Below, piece after piece: positions 1 to 7,890 of a stretch of DNA of 64,000 nt. This DNA is from [Bacillus] enclensis (GTDB lineage: Bacteria > Bacillota > Bacilli > Bacillales > Bacillaceae_B): NCBI RefSeq assembly GCF_001456935.1, contig NZ_KQ758482.1, forward strand, positions 538,249 through 602,248, written 5' to 3'. A program made the translations under genes and the position numbers. Positions within the stretch are counted from its first letter, which is position 1. Each line of letters starts with the position of its first letter. A model generated the notes under the pieces. That model ran no database searches, was not told the DNA's origin, and was given only the letters and a program-made list of their open reading frames with translations.

Positions 1-326
1 AAGAAAGCAAGCCCTATGTAGAGTTCTCGTATGCAAAAGGATTCAAAAAATCCTACACGGTGTGGTTCCATTTATTCCGGAATGTATGGATCCATTTCTT
101 CCTTCACTTGAAACCGATCTTTCTTTTGATGCTTTCAAACTTATTTGTAATCGAGATCTTGTTTAAAATGAACGGTTTCATGATGGTGTTGTTCAGGGCA
201 TCAACGACTTCCGGAGCAGCGTTTTTCCTCGGGATGCTCATGATTTTTGTGCCCTTTTTCATTGTCTTTCAGACTGGCTCATATACACTGAATAAATGGT
301 TGAAAGGTGGGGCGTCCCATGTCTAG
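1..326 (+). CDS. ABC transporter permease, OppB/DppB-type (3' part only)
   Basis: The reading frame is open from base 3 to the stop at 324-326, so the gene begins before the window. The visible 107 residues contain two hydrophobic membrane segments and a basic end (NKWLKGG). A second permease follows directly and overlaps it, which is the usual OppB-OppC order of peptide/nickel importers. The family is assigned mainly from that partner. Substrate cannot be judged. Confidence 0.75.
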   Translation, partial: ESKPYVEFSYAKGFKKSYTVWFHLFRNVWIHFFLHLKPIFLLMLSNLFVIEILFKMNGFMMVLFRASTTSGAAFFLGMLMIFVPFFIVFQTGSYTLNKWLKGGASHV

Positions 327-1335
327 GCAGCTTCTGAAAGAGTTATTCATACCTGTCCTGATCCCGTCGGCCTTGGTTGTCATCAGCTTCCTGATTCCTT
401 TCTGGTATCCGGAATATGATGCCATTGTAAATTATTTAAAGAATGAACAGGGAAGGCTGATTGCCGCCCCGCCATTTACGCCTGAAGAAATGCCGCCGCT
501 CGGAAGCGACAGGCTGGGAAGAAACTTCTTCTTGTTATTGCTGGCAGGTGCTAAATATACGATTTTTGCCGCTTTGTTCATCGCTTTATTGAGAATCATA
601 TTCGGTTTCATATTCGCCGTCTTCTATACGTTTGTCCCATCGTTCATCGGCAAGGTAGTCAGGGGTTTGGGGGAAGCTTTTCAATATATACCCCTTGCCA
701 TTGTCGTGTTCGCTATCCTGATTCCGCTGGAAGGTTCCTTTCAGCCGGGCTTTCTGCCGTCCGATGAGTACTTCTTTATCCAACTTTGCGTCATTGCTTT
801 CATCGCTACTCCTTCTCTCGGGATCTATCTGGGAGAAGAAATGAAGCTTTTCTTAAATGAGGAATTCATCCAGGTATCAAGGACACTGGGGGCAGGCCGC
901 TTTAATATCATGAAGAAGCATATGCTTCCTCAATTCTTGAGACATTCTATTGTCTTATTTTCAGAACAGGTCGCCCAGGCCCTTTCTCTGCTTATTCAGC
1001 TCGGGATCATGCTGATGGCTCTGGGAGGATTGAAGATTGCTGAATTCGCCTATTCTAATCTGGATCCGAGCAATCCGGTCTACTTTTCAGAAACCAACGA
1101 ATGGGCGGCAACCATCGGAATGAATATTCAGCTCATTTTTTCAAACCCGCTGCTGGTCCTTGCTCCGCTTGCATTTTTCTCCCTTATCATTTTTTGCATG
1201 AATATCATCAGCTCCCAATTGAGGAGTATCTTGATTGAACATGAGGAACCCCTTAAAAAGACGAAGACAGTGAAAGTGAAGGAAAAGAATCAGGTGACTG
1301 CAGTATCTGAGGATTTGTTTACTATGAAACAGTGA
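319..1335 (+). CDS. ABC transporter permease, OppC/DppC-type
   Basis: Inner-membrane permease of a peptide-type ABC importer. Near residue 58 it has PPLGSDRLGRNFF, matching the conserved LGTDxxGRD stretch of OppC/DppC proteins, followed by about five membrane helices and an EEFIQVSRTLGAGR stretch that fits the EAA loop contacting the ATPase. The ATG at 319 is preferred to the GTG at 307 because GAAAGGTGGGG lies just upstream. It overlaps the end of the upstream permease by 8 bases, so translation is probably coupled. The hydrophilic C-terminal tail of about 30 residues is longer than usual. No ATPase or binding-protein gene follows in this window. Confidence 0.85.
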   Translation: MSRQLLKELFIPVLIPSALVVISFLIPFWYPEYDAIVNYLKNEQGRLIAAPPFTPEEMPPLGSDRLGRNFFLLLLAGAKYTIFAALFIALLRIIFGFIFAVFYTFVPSFIGKVVRGLGEAFQYIPLAIVVFAILIPLEGSFQPGFLPSDEYFFIQLCVIAFIATPSLGIYLGEEMKLFLNEEFIQVSRTLGAGRFNIMKKHMLPQFLRHSIVLFSEQVAQALSLLIQLGIMLMALGGLKIAEFAYSNLDPSNPVYFSETNEWAATIGMNIQLIFSNPLLVLAPLAFFSLIIFCMNIISSQLRSILIEHEEPLKKTKTVKVKEKNQVTAVSEDLFTMKQ

Positions 1336-1344
1336 GTTTATTGT

Positions 1345-1385
1345 AAAGCTGGAGATCTCAATGCAGATGTTCAGCTTTATTCTTT
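1345..1385 (+). terminator. Rho-independent terminator of the permease genes
   Basis: AAAGCTG ... CAGCTTT stem followed by ATTCTTTC, directly after the permease stop. It can also serve the convergent small gene at 1377-1604. Confidence 0.6.
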
Positions 1386-1604
1386 CAACCAACGTTTCTT
1401 TGGACACTCGACAACTTTCAATATAAAATAATTGCCCCCGCTCCCAACCATCATGAGAAGCATATTAATCATATGATTAAAGTCAAGCTCATTCACTCTT
1501 CCAATCTCCCCGCTGTCATCAATAAAAATATATCTCCAAGTGTTATATTCCGACGTGAAAAATGAAATGATCGACCCAAATAAAAAGCCTCCTAATATGG
1601 TCAT
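1377..1604 (-). CDS. small hypothetical membrane protein (75 aa)
   Basis: No family recognised. The N-terminus (ILGGFLFGSIISFF) is hydrophobic and the C-terminus is polar and basic (KKRWLKE). The ATG has an AAGGGTGG purine stretch right next to it, closer than an ideal SD, so the start is uncertain. It is convergent with the ABC permease and shares its terminator. It could be a decayed gene. Confidence 0.4.
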   Translation of the reverse strand: MTILGGFLFGSIISFFTSEYNTWRYIFIDDSGEIGRVNELDFNHMINMLLMMVGSGGNYFILKVVECPKKRWLKE

Positions 1605-1635
1605 CCACCCTTACTTCATTACATCACTCTCTTAT

Positions 1636-1672
1636 AATAAAAAAAGAACTTATCCTGCTTCCCGATAAGCTC
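1636..1672 (-). terminator. Rho-independent terminator
   Basis: Minus-strand GAGCTTATC / GATAAGTTC stem (1646-1672) followed by TTTTTTTATTATA. It lies 14 bases past the stop of the 55-residue gene 1686-1853. Confidence 0.8.
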
Positions 1673-1685
1673 ATCTTGTCCCCAG

Positions 1686-1853
1686 TCATTGATTGCCCCC
1701 ATTAAACCAGCTTCCCGCCTTTACACGCTCTTCTTCTTGAATCTGTCTTTCATGTTCATTGCTCACTTCAAAAGAACTTTTCTGGTTCCTGCCTCTGATC
1801 AAAGCACTGACCACAGCAAACACGACGGATATCCCCAAAATCCACCACAGCAT
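1686..1853 (-). CDS. small single-span membrane protein (55 aa)
   Basis: Short gene found by reading the minus strand. A very strong ribosome binding site (AAAGGAGGTGATTT) precedes ATG at 1853. The product starts MLWWILGISVVFAVVSALI, one membrane anchor, followed by a charged tail (RGRNQKSS, HERQIQEEERVK) probably cytoplasmic. A perfect terminator follows at 1636-1672, so it is probably a complete monocistronic unit. Function unknown. Confidence 0.75.
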   Translation of the reverse strand: MLWWILGISVVFAVVSALIRGRNQKSSFEVSNEHERQIQEEERVKAGSWFNGGNQ

Positions 1854-1867
1854 ATAAATCACCTCCT

Positions 1868-2259
1868 TTATTGCATTCTATTCACAACTCTTTGCCTCTT
1901 GCAGACTTCCTTTCTGAATCGTTCAATTCAAGCGCGAGGTTTTCGGTCGAAACAGGTTTCTTTAAAACCTTCAAGATATCGAGTCTCAACTTCGAGATAA
2001 TCCAATTGGCTCATCAATTCTATTTATTCTAAATAACTTTTTGAACCCCTCTCACTTCCAATTATTTCAAACACCAACCACTTACTCAAGAGAAATTTTT
2101 CAAAAAAAAGAACTTTTCCAGTGACGGATAAGCTCTTACACTAATTGTTTTTACCTCGTTACCAATCTTATTTTCCATCCAGTTTATTTATAACTTTTTG
2201 AGTGAACCGGACAATTTTGTCCACACTAAACCATATCTCTGTAAAGAAGGAGGAAAGTA
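1868..2259. other. gene-free stretch with an orphan minus-strand terminator
   Basis: No gene seen in about 390 bases. At 2102-2135 the minus strand carries GAGCTTATCC / GGAAAAGTTC followed by eight T, closely resembling the terminator at 1636-1672, but no gene precedes it; it may mark a deleted gene. The strong SD for the next gene (AAGGAGGAAAG) is at the right end. Confidence 0.5.
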
Positions 2260-2976
2260 ATGAATATTGCAGAACTCGGCATCCGACTGATTCTTTCATT
2301 TTTGACACTGCTCTTCCTTACGCGGGTGATGGGCAGAAAAGAAATCTCCCAAATGACTTTCTTTAACTTTGTCTCGGCCATCGCATTGGGAACGCTGGGT
2401 GCATCTCTTGCTGTCGATTCCACCTTAAGCATTCGAAACGGGGTGCTTGCCTTGGCGGCTTGGACATTATTTACGTTGGTGACGGGGCTCATTGATTTAA
2501 AGTCTAAAGGAGTCCGCAAGGCAGTGGAAGGAAGCCCTAAAGTCGTGATCCGGCAAGGAAACATCATGGATCACGAGCTCAAGAAGTTAAGGCTGGATCT
2601 GGATGCATTGAATGAGCTGCTCCGTAAGAAAAATGTCTTTTCTATTAAAGATGTGGATTATGCCATCTTTGAAACGGACGGAACACTTTCAATTTTGAAA
2701 AAAGAAGCGAAACAGCCTTTAACCAAAGAAGACCGTATGAAAGCCACACCAGCAATTAAACAATATCCAATCCCGATCCCCATAATCGAAGATGGCCGCT
2801 ACAATGAGAAACATCTTCAGCAATACAATATCAACAAGGAATGGGTCGACCAGCAGTTAGTCCAGAAGGGAATCCAGTCAAGTGCCAATGTCTTTTACGC
2901 AGAGCTGCAGACGGATGGAACCATCTTTATTGATAAGATGGATGGCCCGCAAGATGAAAGCCCCAGAGTTCACTGA
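2260..2976 (+). CDS. DUF421 (YetF/YrbG-type) membrane protein
   Basis: Integral membrane protein of 238 residues. The N-terminal ~80 residues form three helices containing MGRKEISQMTFFNFVSAIA, the signature of DUF421. The rest is the cytoplasmic YetF domain with the typical KLRLDLDALNELLRKKNVFS and FAELQTDG-like stretch (VFYAELQTDGTIFID). ATG follows AAGGAGGAAAGTA. Family members are linked to spores and envelope in bacilli, but biochemical function is unknown. A second DUF421 protein is at 57151-57801. Its last 20 bases form the left arm of its own terminator. Confidence 0.85.
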   Translation: MNIAELGIRLILSFLTLLFLTRVMGRKEISQMTFFNFVSAIALGTLGASLAVDSTLSIRNGVLALAAWTLFTLVTGLIDLKSKGVRKAVEGSPKVVIRQGNIMDHELKKLRLDLDALNELLRKKNVFSIKDVDYAIFETDGTLSILKKEAKQPLTKEDRMKATPAIKQYPIPIPIIEDGRYNEKHLQQYNINKEWVDQQLVQKGIQSSANVFYAELQTDGTIFIDKMDGPQDESPRVH

Positions 2977-3195
2977 GAACTTAGCCTTGGGGCTTTTTTC
3001 AATTTCCTTATCAGTTTCAAATAGTGTTCGATAAGATGCAATGACCACTACGATACCATATATAATCATGTATATTGTGAATTCCCCAAGAAGGCCTGTG
3101 ATAACAAGGGATAGAAGAAAGACCGTCGAAATACTGATGATGATTACAACGGCAGCTATCGAATCAATCATGATATGCCATTGGATATCAGACAA
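2878..3195 (-). CDS. small membrane protein, 3' end running through a terminator
   Basis: Third gene of the XRE operon. TTG at 3195 is chosen because AAGGAGGG sits seven bases before it; the ATG at 3234 lies inside the upstream gene and has no SD. About 105 residues with two strong membrane helices (IAAVVIIISISTVFLLSLVITGL and YMIIYGIVVVIASY). From about residue 65 the frame reads through the bidirectional terminator and 99 bases of the DUF421 gene on the opposite strand, so the last ~35 residues look acquired, probably after loss of the original stop. Family not recognised. Confidence 0.55.
   Translation of the reverse strand: MSDIQWHIMIDSIAAVVIIISISTVFLLSLVITGLLGEFTIYMIIYGIVVVIASYRTLFETDKEIEKSPKAKFSVNSGAFILRAIHLINKDGSIRLQLCVKDIGT
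2958..2999 (+). terminator. terminator overlapping the DUF421 stop, bidirectional
   Basis: AAGCCCC (2959-2965) pairs with GGGGCTT (2989-2995) followed by TTTTTT. The left arm is inside the last DUF421 codons, and the whole hairpin lies inside the 3' part of the minus-strand gene 2878-3195. Confidence 0.85.
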
Positions 3196-3217
3196 GCTTT
3201 CGCCCTCCTTTCTCCCC

Positions 3218-3595
3218 TCAATACTTCCTGGCATAATAAACCATGTTCAAAAACACTACCGATATATACAGGGATGCCATCAAGAGCAATAAGTGATACG
3301 CAGAAAGCTGCAGGGGTCCCACATATGGATTAACAAACGCCATCAGAAGGATGATAAATCCCAGCATCCAGAAGTAACTGACGAAAACCCCGCGTTCCCT
3401 GATTTTCTGTGCTCGTTCATCTTTTGCTGCAAAGTGATCAGATAAGTAGGCCATGCAAAAGCTCATGATGGCAAGCGCCACTGTCATGATTCCTTCCGGA
3501 AACTTTCCGGAGGATATGTACGCACCGTTGACAAGGCAAGCATTCAATAGCATGATGATCCCCAGCACCAAAAATATCGGTTTATTGTTCTTCAT
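3218..3595 (-). CDS. hypothetical four-helix membrane protein (125 aa)
   Basis: Middle gene of a three-gene operon behind an XRE regulator; its ATG overlaps the regulator stop (ATGA, 3592-3595). Four hydrophobic helices with a short charged loop (AAKDERAQKIRERG) between helices two and three. Similar small membrane proteins sit next to XRE regulators in many bacilli. The arrangement suggests a membrane partner controlled by the regulator. Function not assignable. Confidence 0.7.
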   Translation of the reverse strand: MKNNKPIFLVLGIIMLLNACLVNGAYISSGKFPEGIMTVALAIMSFCMAYLSDHFAAKDERAQKIRERGVFVSYFWMLGFIILLMAFVNPYVGPLQLSAYHLLLLMASLYISVVFLNMVYYARKY

Positions 3596-3795
3596 TCGTT
3601 GTCCTCCTCATAAATAAAGATATCTTCAATGCTGCACTGGAATACACGTGCAACTTTAAAGGCAAGATTGATCGATGGGTTATACCGTTCCCTTTCCAGC
3701 GAGATAATGGTTTGCCTGGAAACATTCAGGCGGGCGGCCAACTGATCCTGTGTCATCCTTCTGTCAGCCCGAAGTTCTTTAATTTTATTTTTCAT
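3592..3795 (-). CDS. XRE-family helix-turn-helix regulator (67 aa)
   Basis: Single HTH domain of the minimal Cro/C1 type: KELRADRRMTQDQLAARLNVSRQTIISLERERYNPSI covers the whole DNA-binding fold, with a short C-terminal IEDIFIYEED. These short regulators act as dimers and usually control the membrane-protein genes behind them. First gene of the operon, overlapping the next by four bases. An upstream palindrome (3811-3828) is a likely autoregulatory operator. Confidence 0.9.
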   Translation of the reverse strand: MKNKIKELRADRRMTQDQLAARLNVSRQTIISLERERYNPSINLAFKVARVFQCSIEDIFIYEEDNE

Positions 3796-3810
3796 CCATT
3801 CACCTTCTTT

Positions 3811-3857
3811 TGTAAAGGTTACTTTACATTTATTAAATAAGTCAAGTTTACTTTACA
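3811..3857. promoter_or_regulatory. operator-like repeats before the XRE operon
   Basis: TGTAAAGGTTACTTTACA (3811-3828) is a TGTAAAG/CTTTACA palindrome. A second half site, TTTACTTTACA, lies about 20 bases further upstream (to 3857). A TTGACT -35 candidate on the minus strand (3840-3845) falls between the two. Likely the binding site of the XRE protein; inference only. Confidence 0.5.
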
Positions 3858-3910
3858 TACTTTCAAATTGCAGGTTATACCAATATGTATAAACGATGAG
3901 GTAGAAAGTG

Positions 3911-4010
3911 AATTTTGTCGATAAATCGGTACTTCGCTCATATATTGAAAATGTCGCTCTTAAATTTAATTTTTCGCTCTTAAAAATCTGAATTTCGCTC
4001 TTATATGAAA
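3911..4010. repeat. 20-bp periodic array A (core TTCGCTCTTA)
   Basis: TCGCTC recurs at 3934, 3954, 3974 and 3995 (spacing 20, 20, 21), with a weaker unit at 3918. Ten core bases are kept, the other ten vary. The array lies in the gene-free stretch 3858-4241, beyond the lipoprotein terminator. ATACCCC occurs 22 bases after the last unit. Confidence 0.8.
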
Positions 4011-4133
4011 AATCCCACACATAAAAAACACGATACCCCTTTGCTTTGAAACTTCAGGGAGATTCCACCCCCGTATAGCATGCAGATTGCGGGAATCAAC
4101 TTCTTTCATCAGGATGACAGAGTTTCATCGTAA

Positions 4134-4170
4134 TTGAAAAAGGATCTCCACAATGGAAAATCCTTTTAGT
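4134..4170 (-). terminator. terminator of the lipoprotein gene
   Basis: Minus-strand AAAAGGAT.TTCCA / TGGAGATCCTTTT stem with a four-base loop and a T run, about 70 bases past the stop at 4242. Confidence 0.75.
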
Positions 4171-4241
4171 ACCGAATTTTATCGAAGATGAGTATGTGGA
4201 TCATCAGATAATCCTTCTCTTGCAGTCCTTTCCTAAATTCT

Positions 4242-4889
4242 TTAGCTATTCAGCTTCTTAATCAGCTCAATGACTTCCTCATCGTTCCCTGGGTTAATAT
4301 ATACTTTTTCTGTATTGGATATGATCTTATCGGTATAATCCCTCATCGATCCTTCGATCTGCTGGGCACTCGGCCAATGCGAGGGAATATTGTATATGTT
4401 AATCGTGCCATCTCCATTTCCGTTGTATGTGACCGTTCCGTCAGCCATGATATCCCCACCCAGCATAATAACGTTTTCCGGATAGACGGCGCTGTCTTCA
4501 TCATAAGGGTTTAAGGCTTCTCCAGCTGAAATATGTTGGATGTTTATTTTCGCTTCCTCTTTATTTCCAATCACCTGCAGCCAGACCCTGGCGTACTCTA
4601 TTTCTTTAGCTGAGTAGTGGGACAGTGGGCTTTCTTCCTGACTTTTTGATTGGCTGTCCCCGTTCTCTGACGAAGATTCGGTATCGGATTCAGCAAGCTT
4701 AGTATCTTCCGATGAGTCGGCGCTTACAGATTCATCCCCGCTGTCTGACTGGAGAACTTCTTCCTCTGTTTCTTTACTGTCTTCGTTATCGGCATGCTGC
4801 CCGTCTGTTTTAGCTTCCTCACTGCACGCCATGAGCAGGATGGACAGGGATAATATAAAGAATGGAATTAGTAGTTTTTTCATTTTCAC
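4242..4889 (-). CDS. secreted lipoprotein of unknown function
   Basis: 215 residues. Signal peptide MKMKKLLIPFFILSLSILLM ends in a lipobox (LLMAC, Cys22), so it should be lipidated and held on the outer face of the membrane. Residues about 25-95 are a low-complexity linker rich in Ser, Glu and Asp. The C-terminal ~120 residues look folded (ARVWLQVIGNKEEAKI, YNIPSHWPSAQQIEGSMRDY) and resemble conserved lipoproteins of bacilli, but I cannot name the family. GAGGTGTGAAA precedes the ATG. Monocistronic with its own terminator. Confidence 0.8.
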   Translation of the reverse strand: MKMKKLLIPFFILSLSILLMACSEEAKTDGQHADNEDSKETEEEVLQSDSGDESVSADSSEDTKLAESDTESSSENGDSQSKSQEESPLSHYSAKEIEYARVWLQVIGNKEEAKINIQHISAGEALNPYDEDSAVYPENVIMLGGDIMADGTVTYNGNGDGTINIYNIPSHWPSAQQIEGSMRDYTDKIISNTEKVYINPGNDEEVIELIKKLNS

Positions 4890-4926
4890 ACCTCATTGTT
4901 TTTAAAAATTTTCTGCATTAAATATC

Positions 4927-5439
4927 CTATAAAGATTTACAAACAGCTTTTCGTAAATTCACCATATCATTCGGATTCCTGGCCCATTCTTTCATGAGGG
5001 CAGACTGCCTTTCCTTCAAGTCCAAAAATGGCTCCTCAATAAGTTCCACTACACTAAATCGATCATCAAACATGTACGAATCCCTTATTTTTCTGTAGCC
5101 GCCAAATCCAATATCGTCATTCATCGCCCACACGACTTTTTTGATATGCGAAAACAAGATGGCACCTGTACACATGGGGCAGGGCTCTACGGATGTATAC
5201 ATGGTCAATTTTCTTCGGTGAACTTTTGCCTGCAGAATCGCTTCCCCGGCATTCCGGATTGCATCTATCTCTGCATGGGCCGTCGCATCCTGCTGAGGGT
5301 GTACACGATTTCTGCCAGTCGCAATCAGATTGTTGTATTCATCGACAATCACCGCACCAATCGGATAGGTGTTCTCTTTCAGCGCCTGCTCCGCTTCGCT
5401 TAAAACCATTTCTAAAAAATATCTGTCGTTATCTTCCAT
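4927..5439 (-). CDS. nucleoside deaminase (cytidine/guanine deaminase fold)
   Basis: Zinc-dependent deaminase of 170 residues. HAE (55-57) supplies the first zinc ligand and catalytic Glu; PCPMC (86-90) supplies the two Cys ligands. The C-terminal GFGGYRKIRDSYMFDD and ELIEEPFLDL lean toward guanine deaminase-like or general nucleoside deaminases rather than TadA, but the substrate is not certain. GAGAGG precedes the ATG. Stands alone between the lipoprotein and a gene-free stretch. Confidence 0.85.
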   Translation of the reverse strand: MEDNDRYFLEMVLSEAEQALKENTYPIGAVIVDEYNNLIATGRNRVHPQQDATAHAEIDAIRNAGEAILQAKVHRRKLTMYTSVEPCPMCTGAILFSHIKKVVWAMNDDIGFGGYRKIRDSYMFDDRFSVVELIEEPFLDLKERQSALMKEWARNPNDMVNLRKAVCKSL

Positions 5440-5555
5440 GTAACTTTAAACCTCTCAATCTCTTAAACTTTGATAGCTTTGGGAATCCTAAATTCCACTT
5501 TTTACCTGATACCCATTATCCATCAAACCTGAATTTCCATCAACAGAAAATCACG

Positions 5556-5592
5556 CAAAAAAGGTTCCGATGGTGGGATACAATCGGAACCG
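5556..5592 (-). terminator. terminator on the minus strand
   Basis: GGTTCCGAT (5563-5571) pairs with ATCGGAACC (5583-5591); the minus strand continues with TTTTTTGCG. The nearest minus gene is the serine hydrolase ending at 5711, so array I would lie in its 3' UTR. Confidence 0.75.
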
Positions 5593-5600
5593 TGGTCTCA

Positions 5601-5690
5601 TAATGCTGACTTCTCATCAATTTGTGCTGAATTTTTTAATCTCATGCTGAAAAATATCAGTCTATGCTGACTCCAATCTCCTGTATGTTC
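5601..5690. repeat. 20/21-bp periodic array I (core TGCTGA)
   Basis: TGCTGA starts at 5604, 5625, 5645 and 5665 (spacing 21, 20, 20), each preceded by A, T or G and followed by a T/A-rich spacer. It lies between the serine hydrolase stop and a minus-strand terminator. The remaining bases of 5440-5560 show nothing clear. Confidence 0.7.
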
Positions 5691-5710
5691 TTCCGATGGC
5701 CGGCACCTCA

Positions 5711-6739
5711 TCATTCTCCTACACACTCCATCACCGTATCCCCAAACGAACGTACATCCTCCAAATAATCATACCCCTCGGGTGAACCGAAACTATTAAA
5801 CATCCTGACGGCAACGAGATCTTTCTCTGGGATGACGAGCACGGTTGCATTCGTGAAACCGAGAAGCTGATAGGAACCTTCCGGGACCAGTGGCCCTATC
5901 TCTGTCTTGTTGGCAGGCAGATCTTTAACGAACCATAGAAAGCCGTTTTGAGGGGCGTCTTTATGGAGAGTGGCAGGACTTTGAAGGGAAACGGCCATAT
6001 CGATGATTTCCCGTGGGACGATTTGCTTCCCGTTTATTTTTCCTTTTTTCAAATGGAAGTATCCCCAGTACGCCAGCTCCCTGGTGGAGACGTACATGTT
6101 CATCTTGTCGCCTTCCGTGCTTTCGCTTGTCCGCCAGTCTTCGTCCCCTTCATAGCGCAGGATTACGTCAACGAGCCGCTCGTTTTTTTCAGCGTACCAA
6201 TCTGATTCGCTTAATCCGAGCGGGGTGAAGACTGCTTCATGGAGGATTTCTGCAACAGAGTTGCCTGTTGTCACCTTCACAAGCCGGGTCAGGGCTTCGA
6301 TTCCGATTTGTTTGTACGACCAGTCTGTGCCGGGCTCGAACTCGCGGTAAGTCTTCCCTTCTTCGGTTTTCAATCCATGCGTGTGCGTAAGCAGATGCCT
6401 GATCGTGACCGGTTTCCATGCAGGCTCATCCAGGTCAGGCAAATAGCAGATTACCTTATCATCAATATTCTTAATGTATCCATAATGCAGGGCATACGAG
6501 ACGGCAAAACCGATATATGTTTTTCTAACTGAAGCGATGTGGAACTGTGTGTCCGCCTGGACCATCCTGGCATCATCGGCAGCCGACTGCCTGCCTAAGT
6601 ATTGTTCAAAGACGACTTCATCCCCGTGGATGATGAAAGTGGAAGCCCCTGTACAAATCACTTTTTCAAAGGTACTTTCTACATGTGCTGCCACCGGGAG
6701 AAATGCGGTGCTGTTGTGCTGACGATGAAGTGTTATCAT
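5711..6739 (-). CDS. serine hydrolase, beta-lactamase/PBP4-type fold
   Basis: 342 residues from ATG 6739, which overlaps the upstream stop as ATGA; the longer frame to 6790 would run 55 bases into the upstream gene. SVRK at 70-73 is the SxxK catalytic motif of the class C beta-lactamase/esterase family. WSYKQIG near 140-146 stands where the family has YxN, with Gln in place of Asn. RHLLTHTHGL is also typical. No signal peptide, so probably a cytoplasmic esterase or peptidase rather than a secreted beta-lactamase. Coupled to the nucleotidyltransferase-like gene before it. Confidence 0.85.
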   Translation of the reverse strand: MITLHRQHNSTAFLPVAAHVESTFEKVICTGASTFIIHGDEVVFEQYLGRQSAADDARMVQADTQFHIASVRKTYIGFAVSYALHYGYIKNIDDKVICYLPDLDEPAWKPVTIRHLLTHTHGLKTEEGKTYREFEPGTDWSYKQIGIEALTRLVKVTTGNSVAEILHEAVFTPLGLSESDWYAEKNERLVDVILRYEGDEDWRTSESTEGDKMNMYVSTRELAYWGYFHLKKGKINGKQIVPREIIDMAVSLQSPATLHKDAPQNGFLWFVKDLPANKTEIGPLVPEGSYQLLGFTNATVLVIPEKDLVAVRMFNSFGSPEGYDYLEDVRSFGDTVMECVGE

Positions 6740-7314
6740 GGCTTCCAACTTGTGTGATACACCTTGATTTCCGGCCAAAGGGCTTTCCAATTTTTCTTGA
6801 GGATCCTTTCCTCATAAATGACAGCTCTTTGTTGTGTCTCGTTAAAATATGGAGTCGGCCTTACCTCCATATTGAGTACATCATCCAGTCCCCATGGGGC
6901 AGTCAGGATAAGATCTTGATTGCTGTCCAATTTTACACCGAGAGCAGTCGCTGTCTCAGGAAACTTTGATATCGCGTCTTCAGTGGACTCATAAGGTGAA
7001 ATATCATTTACCACATGCATTCTTGCCTCATTTTTAACGGACCAGGGTACTTCAGGTAACATGTCGTGGAGTGCAGACTCCATTCTTTTTTCCGTTTCCT
7101 TTTCCAGGTTGCTTTCGTTAAAATAGATCACGTCAACATCGGGGGTCTCCGTTCTCTCTTTAAATCCGTGCAGTTCATCCCAGATCTTTGACCGGACAAA
7201 TCCGGCGCATATCCACCAATCCGGCAGATGCAGGCTGCCCGCTGCATGCAGAATTCCCATCATCCTCTCATCATTTTGGATGAGGTTAATTATCTCTCTT
7301 TCTGTACTTATCAA
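6736..7314 (-). CDS. nucleotidyltransferase family protein (PF06042-like)
   Basis: About 192 residues. WWICAGFVRSKIWDELHGF followed by TPDVDVIYF matches the nucleotidyltransferase fold (GxxR then DxD) of this small family; PWGLDDVLNMEVRPTPYF is also characteristic. The exact substrate of the family is unknown. Start: TTG at 7314 is chosen because AAGGGGGAAGAG lies eight bases before it; the ATG at 7332 contains that SD and has none of its own. Part of a tight minus-strand run with two acetyltransferases upstream and the serine hydrolase downstream. Confidence 0.8.
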   Translation of the reverse strand: MISTEREIINLIQNDERMMGILHAAGSLHLPDWWICAGFVRSKIWDELHGFKERTETPDVDVIYFNESNLEKETEKRMESALHDMLPEVPWSVKNEARMHVVNDISPYESTEDAISKFPETATALGVKLDSNQDLILTAPWGLDDVLNMEVRPTPYFNETQQRAVIYEERILKKNWKALWPEIKVYHTSWKP

Positions 7315-7341
7315 TTTCTCTTCCCCCTTCATTTACAGACG

Positions 7342-7881
7342 TTACATTAAAAATTCTGATTGAAGTATACTCATCCTCAGCCGATCGACGAATTCCCCAT
7401 TCCTCAACCGGTCATGCCGCAGAATTCCTTCTTCTACATACCCCATTCGCAAATACGATTTTATCGCTTTCTCATTGTCCACTTCCACCCGAAGCCAGAT
7501 TTTATTCAATCCCAGTTCATTGAATCCCCATTGGAGCATTTCTTTCATAGCAGCCAGACCATAGCCCTTCCCCCAATAGGCTTTATCACCAATTGCAATG
7601 CCCAATTCTGCGTGTTTGTTCAGGTGATCGATATGTTTCAAGTCGATCCAGCCTATGTGTGTGCCCTCTTCCGTGACGATGGCTTTTTGTTCATAGCCAT
7701 TTGTTTTGTTTATGCACATGTTGATCCAGTTCCTGGTCTCTTCCATGCTGAATGGGGGATATTTTTCCGGCATGTTCAGGTGTTTGGTGACTTCTTTATC
7801 GAGGCACCACCGGTAGCGGTCTTCTGCGTCATCCATGGTTAACTCCCTTAGTTTCACTAACGGCAATTGGGTTGTTTTCAT
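7342..7881 (-). CDS. GNAT acetyltransferase, RimJ/RimL-like
   Basis: 179 residues spanning one GNAT domain: LRELTMDDAEDRYRWCLD at the start, IGWIDL in strand 4, AYWGKGYGLAAMKEMLQWGF holding the acetyl-CoA Q/RxxGxG/A loop, and NEKAIKSYLRMGYVEEG near the end. These are hallmarks of RimJ/L-type N-acetyltransferases acting on protein N-termini or small molecules. Ten bases from the preceding gene end, so cotranscribed. Substrate unknown. Confidence 0.9.
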   Translation of the reverse strand: MKTTQLPLVKLRELTMDDAEDRYRWCLDKEVTKHLNMPEKYPPFSMEETRNWINMCINKTNGYEQKAIVTEEGTHIGWIDLKHIDHLNKHAELGIAIGDKAYWGKGYGLAAMKEMLQWGFNELGLNKIWLRVEVDNEKAIKSYLRMGYVEEGILRHDRLRNGEFVDRLRMSILQSEFLM

Positions 7882-7890
7882 TCATTTCCC

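Noticed and set aside
5146-5603. Long plus-strand ORFs opposite the deaminase gene
   Set aside because: They are antisense shadows of a gene with clear deaminase motifs and lack ribosome binding sites.
5711-6739. Secreted class C beta-lactamase
   Set aside because: No signal peptide and the YxN motif has Gln (YKQ); called a general serine hydrolase.
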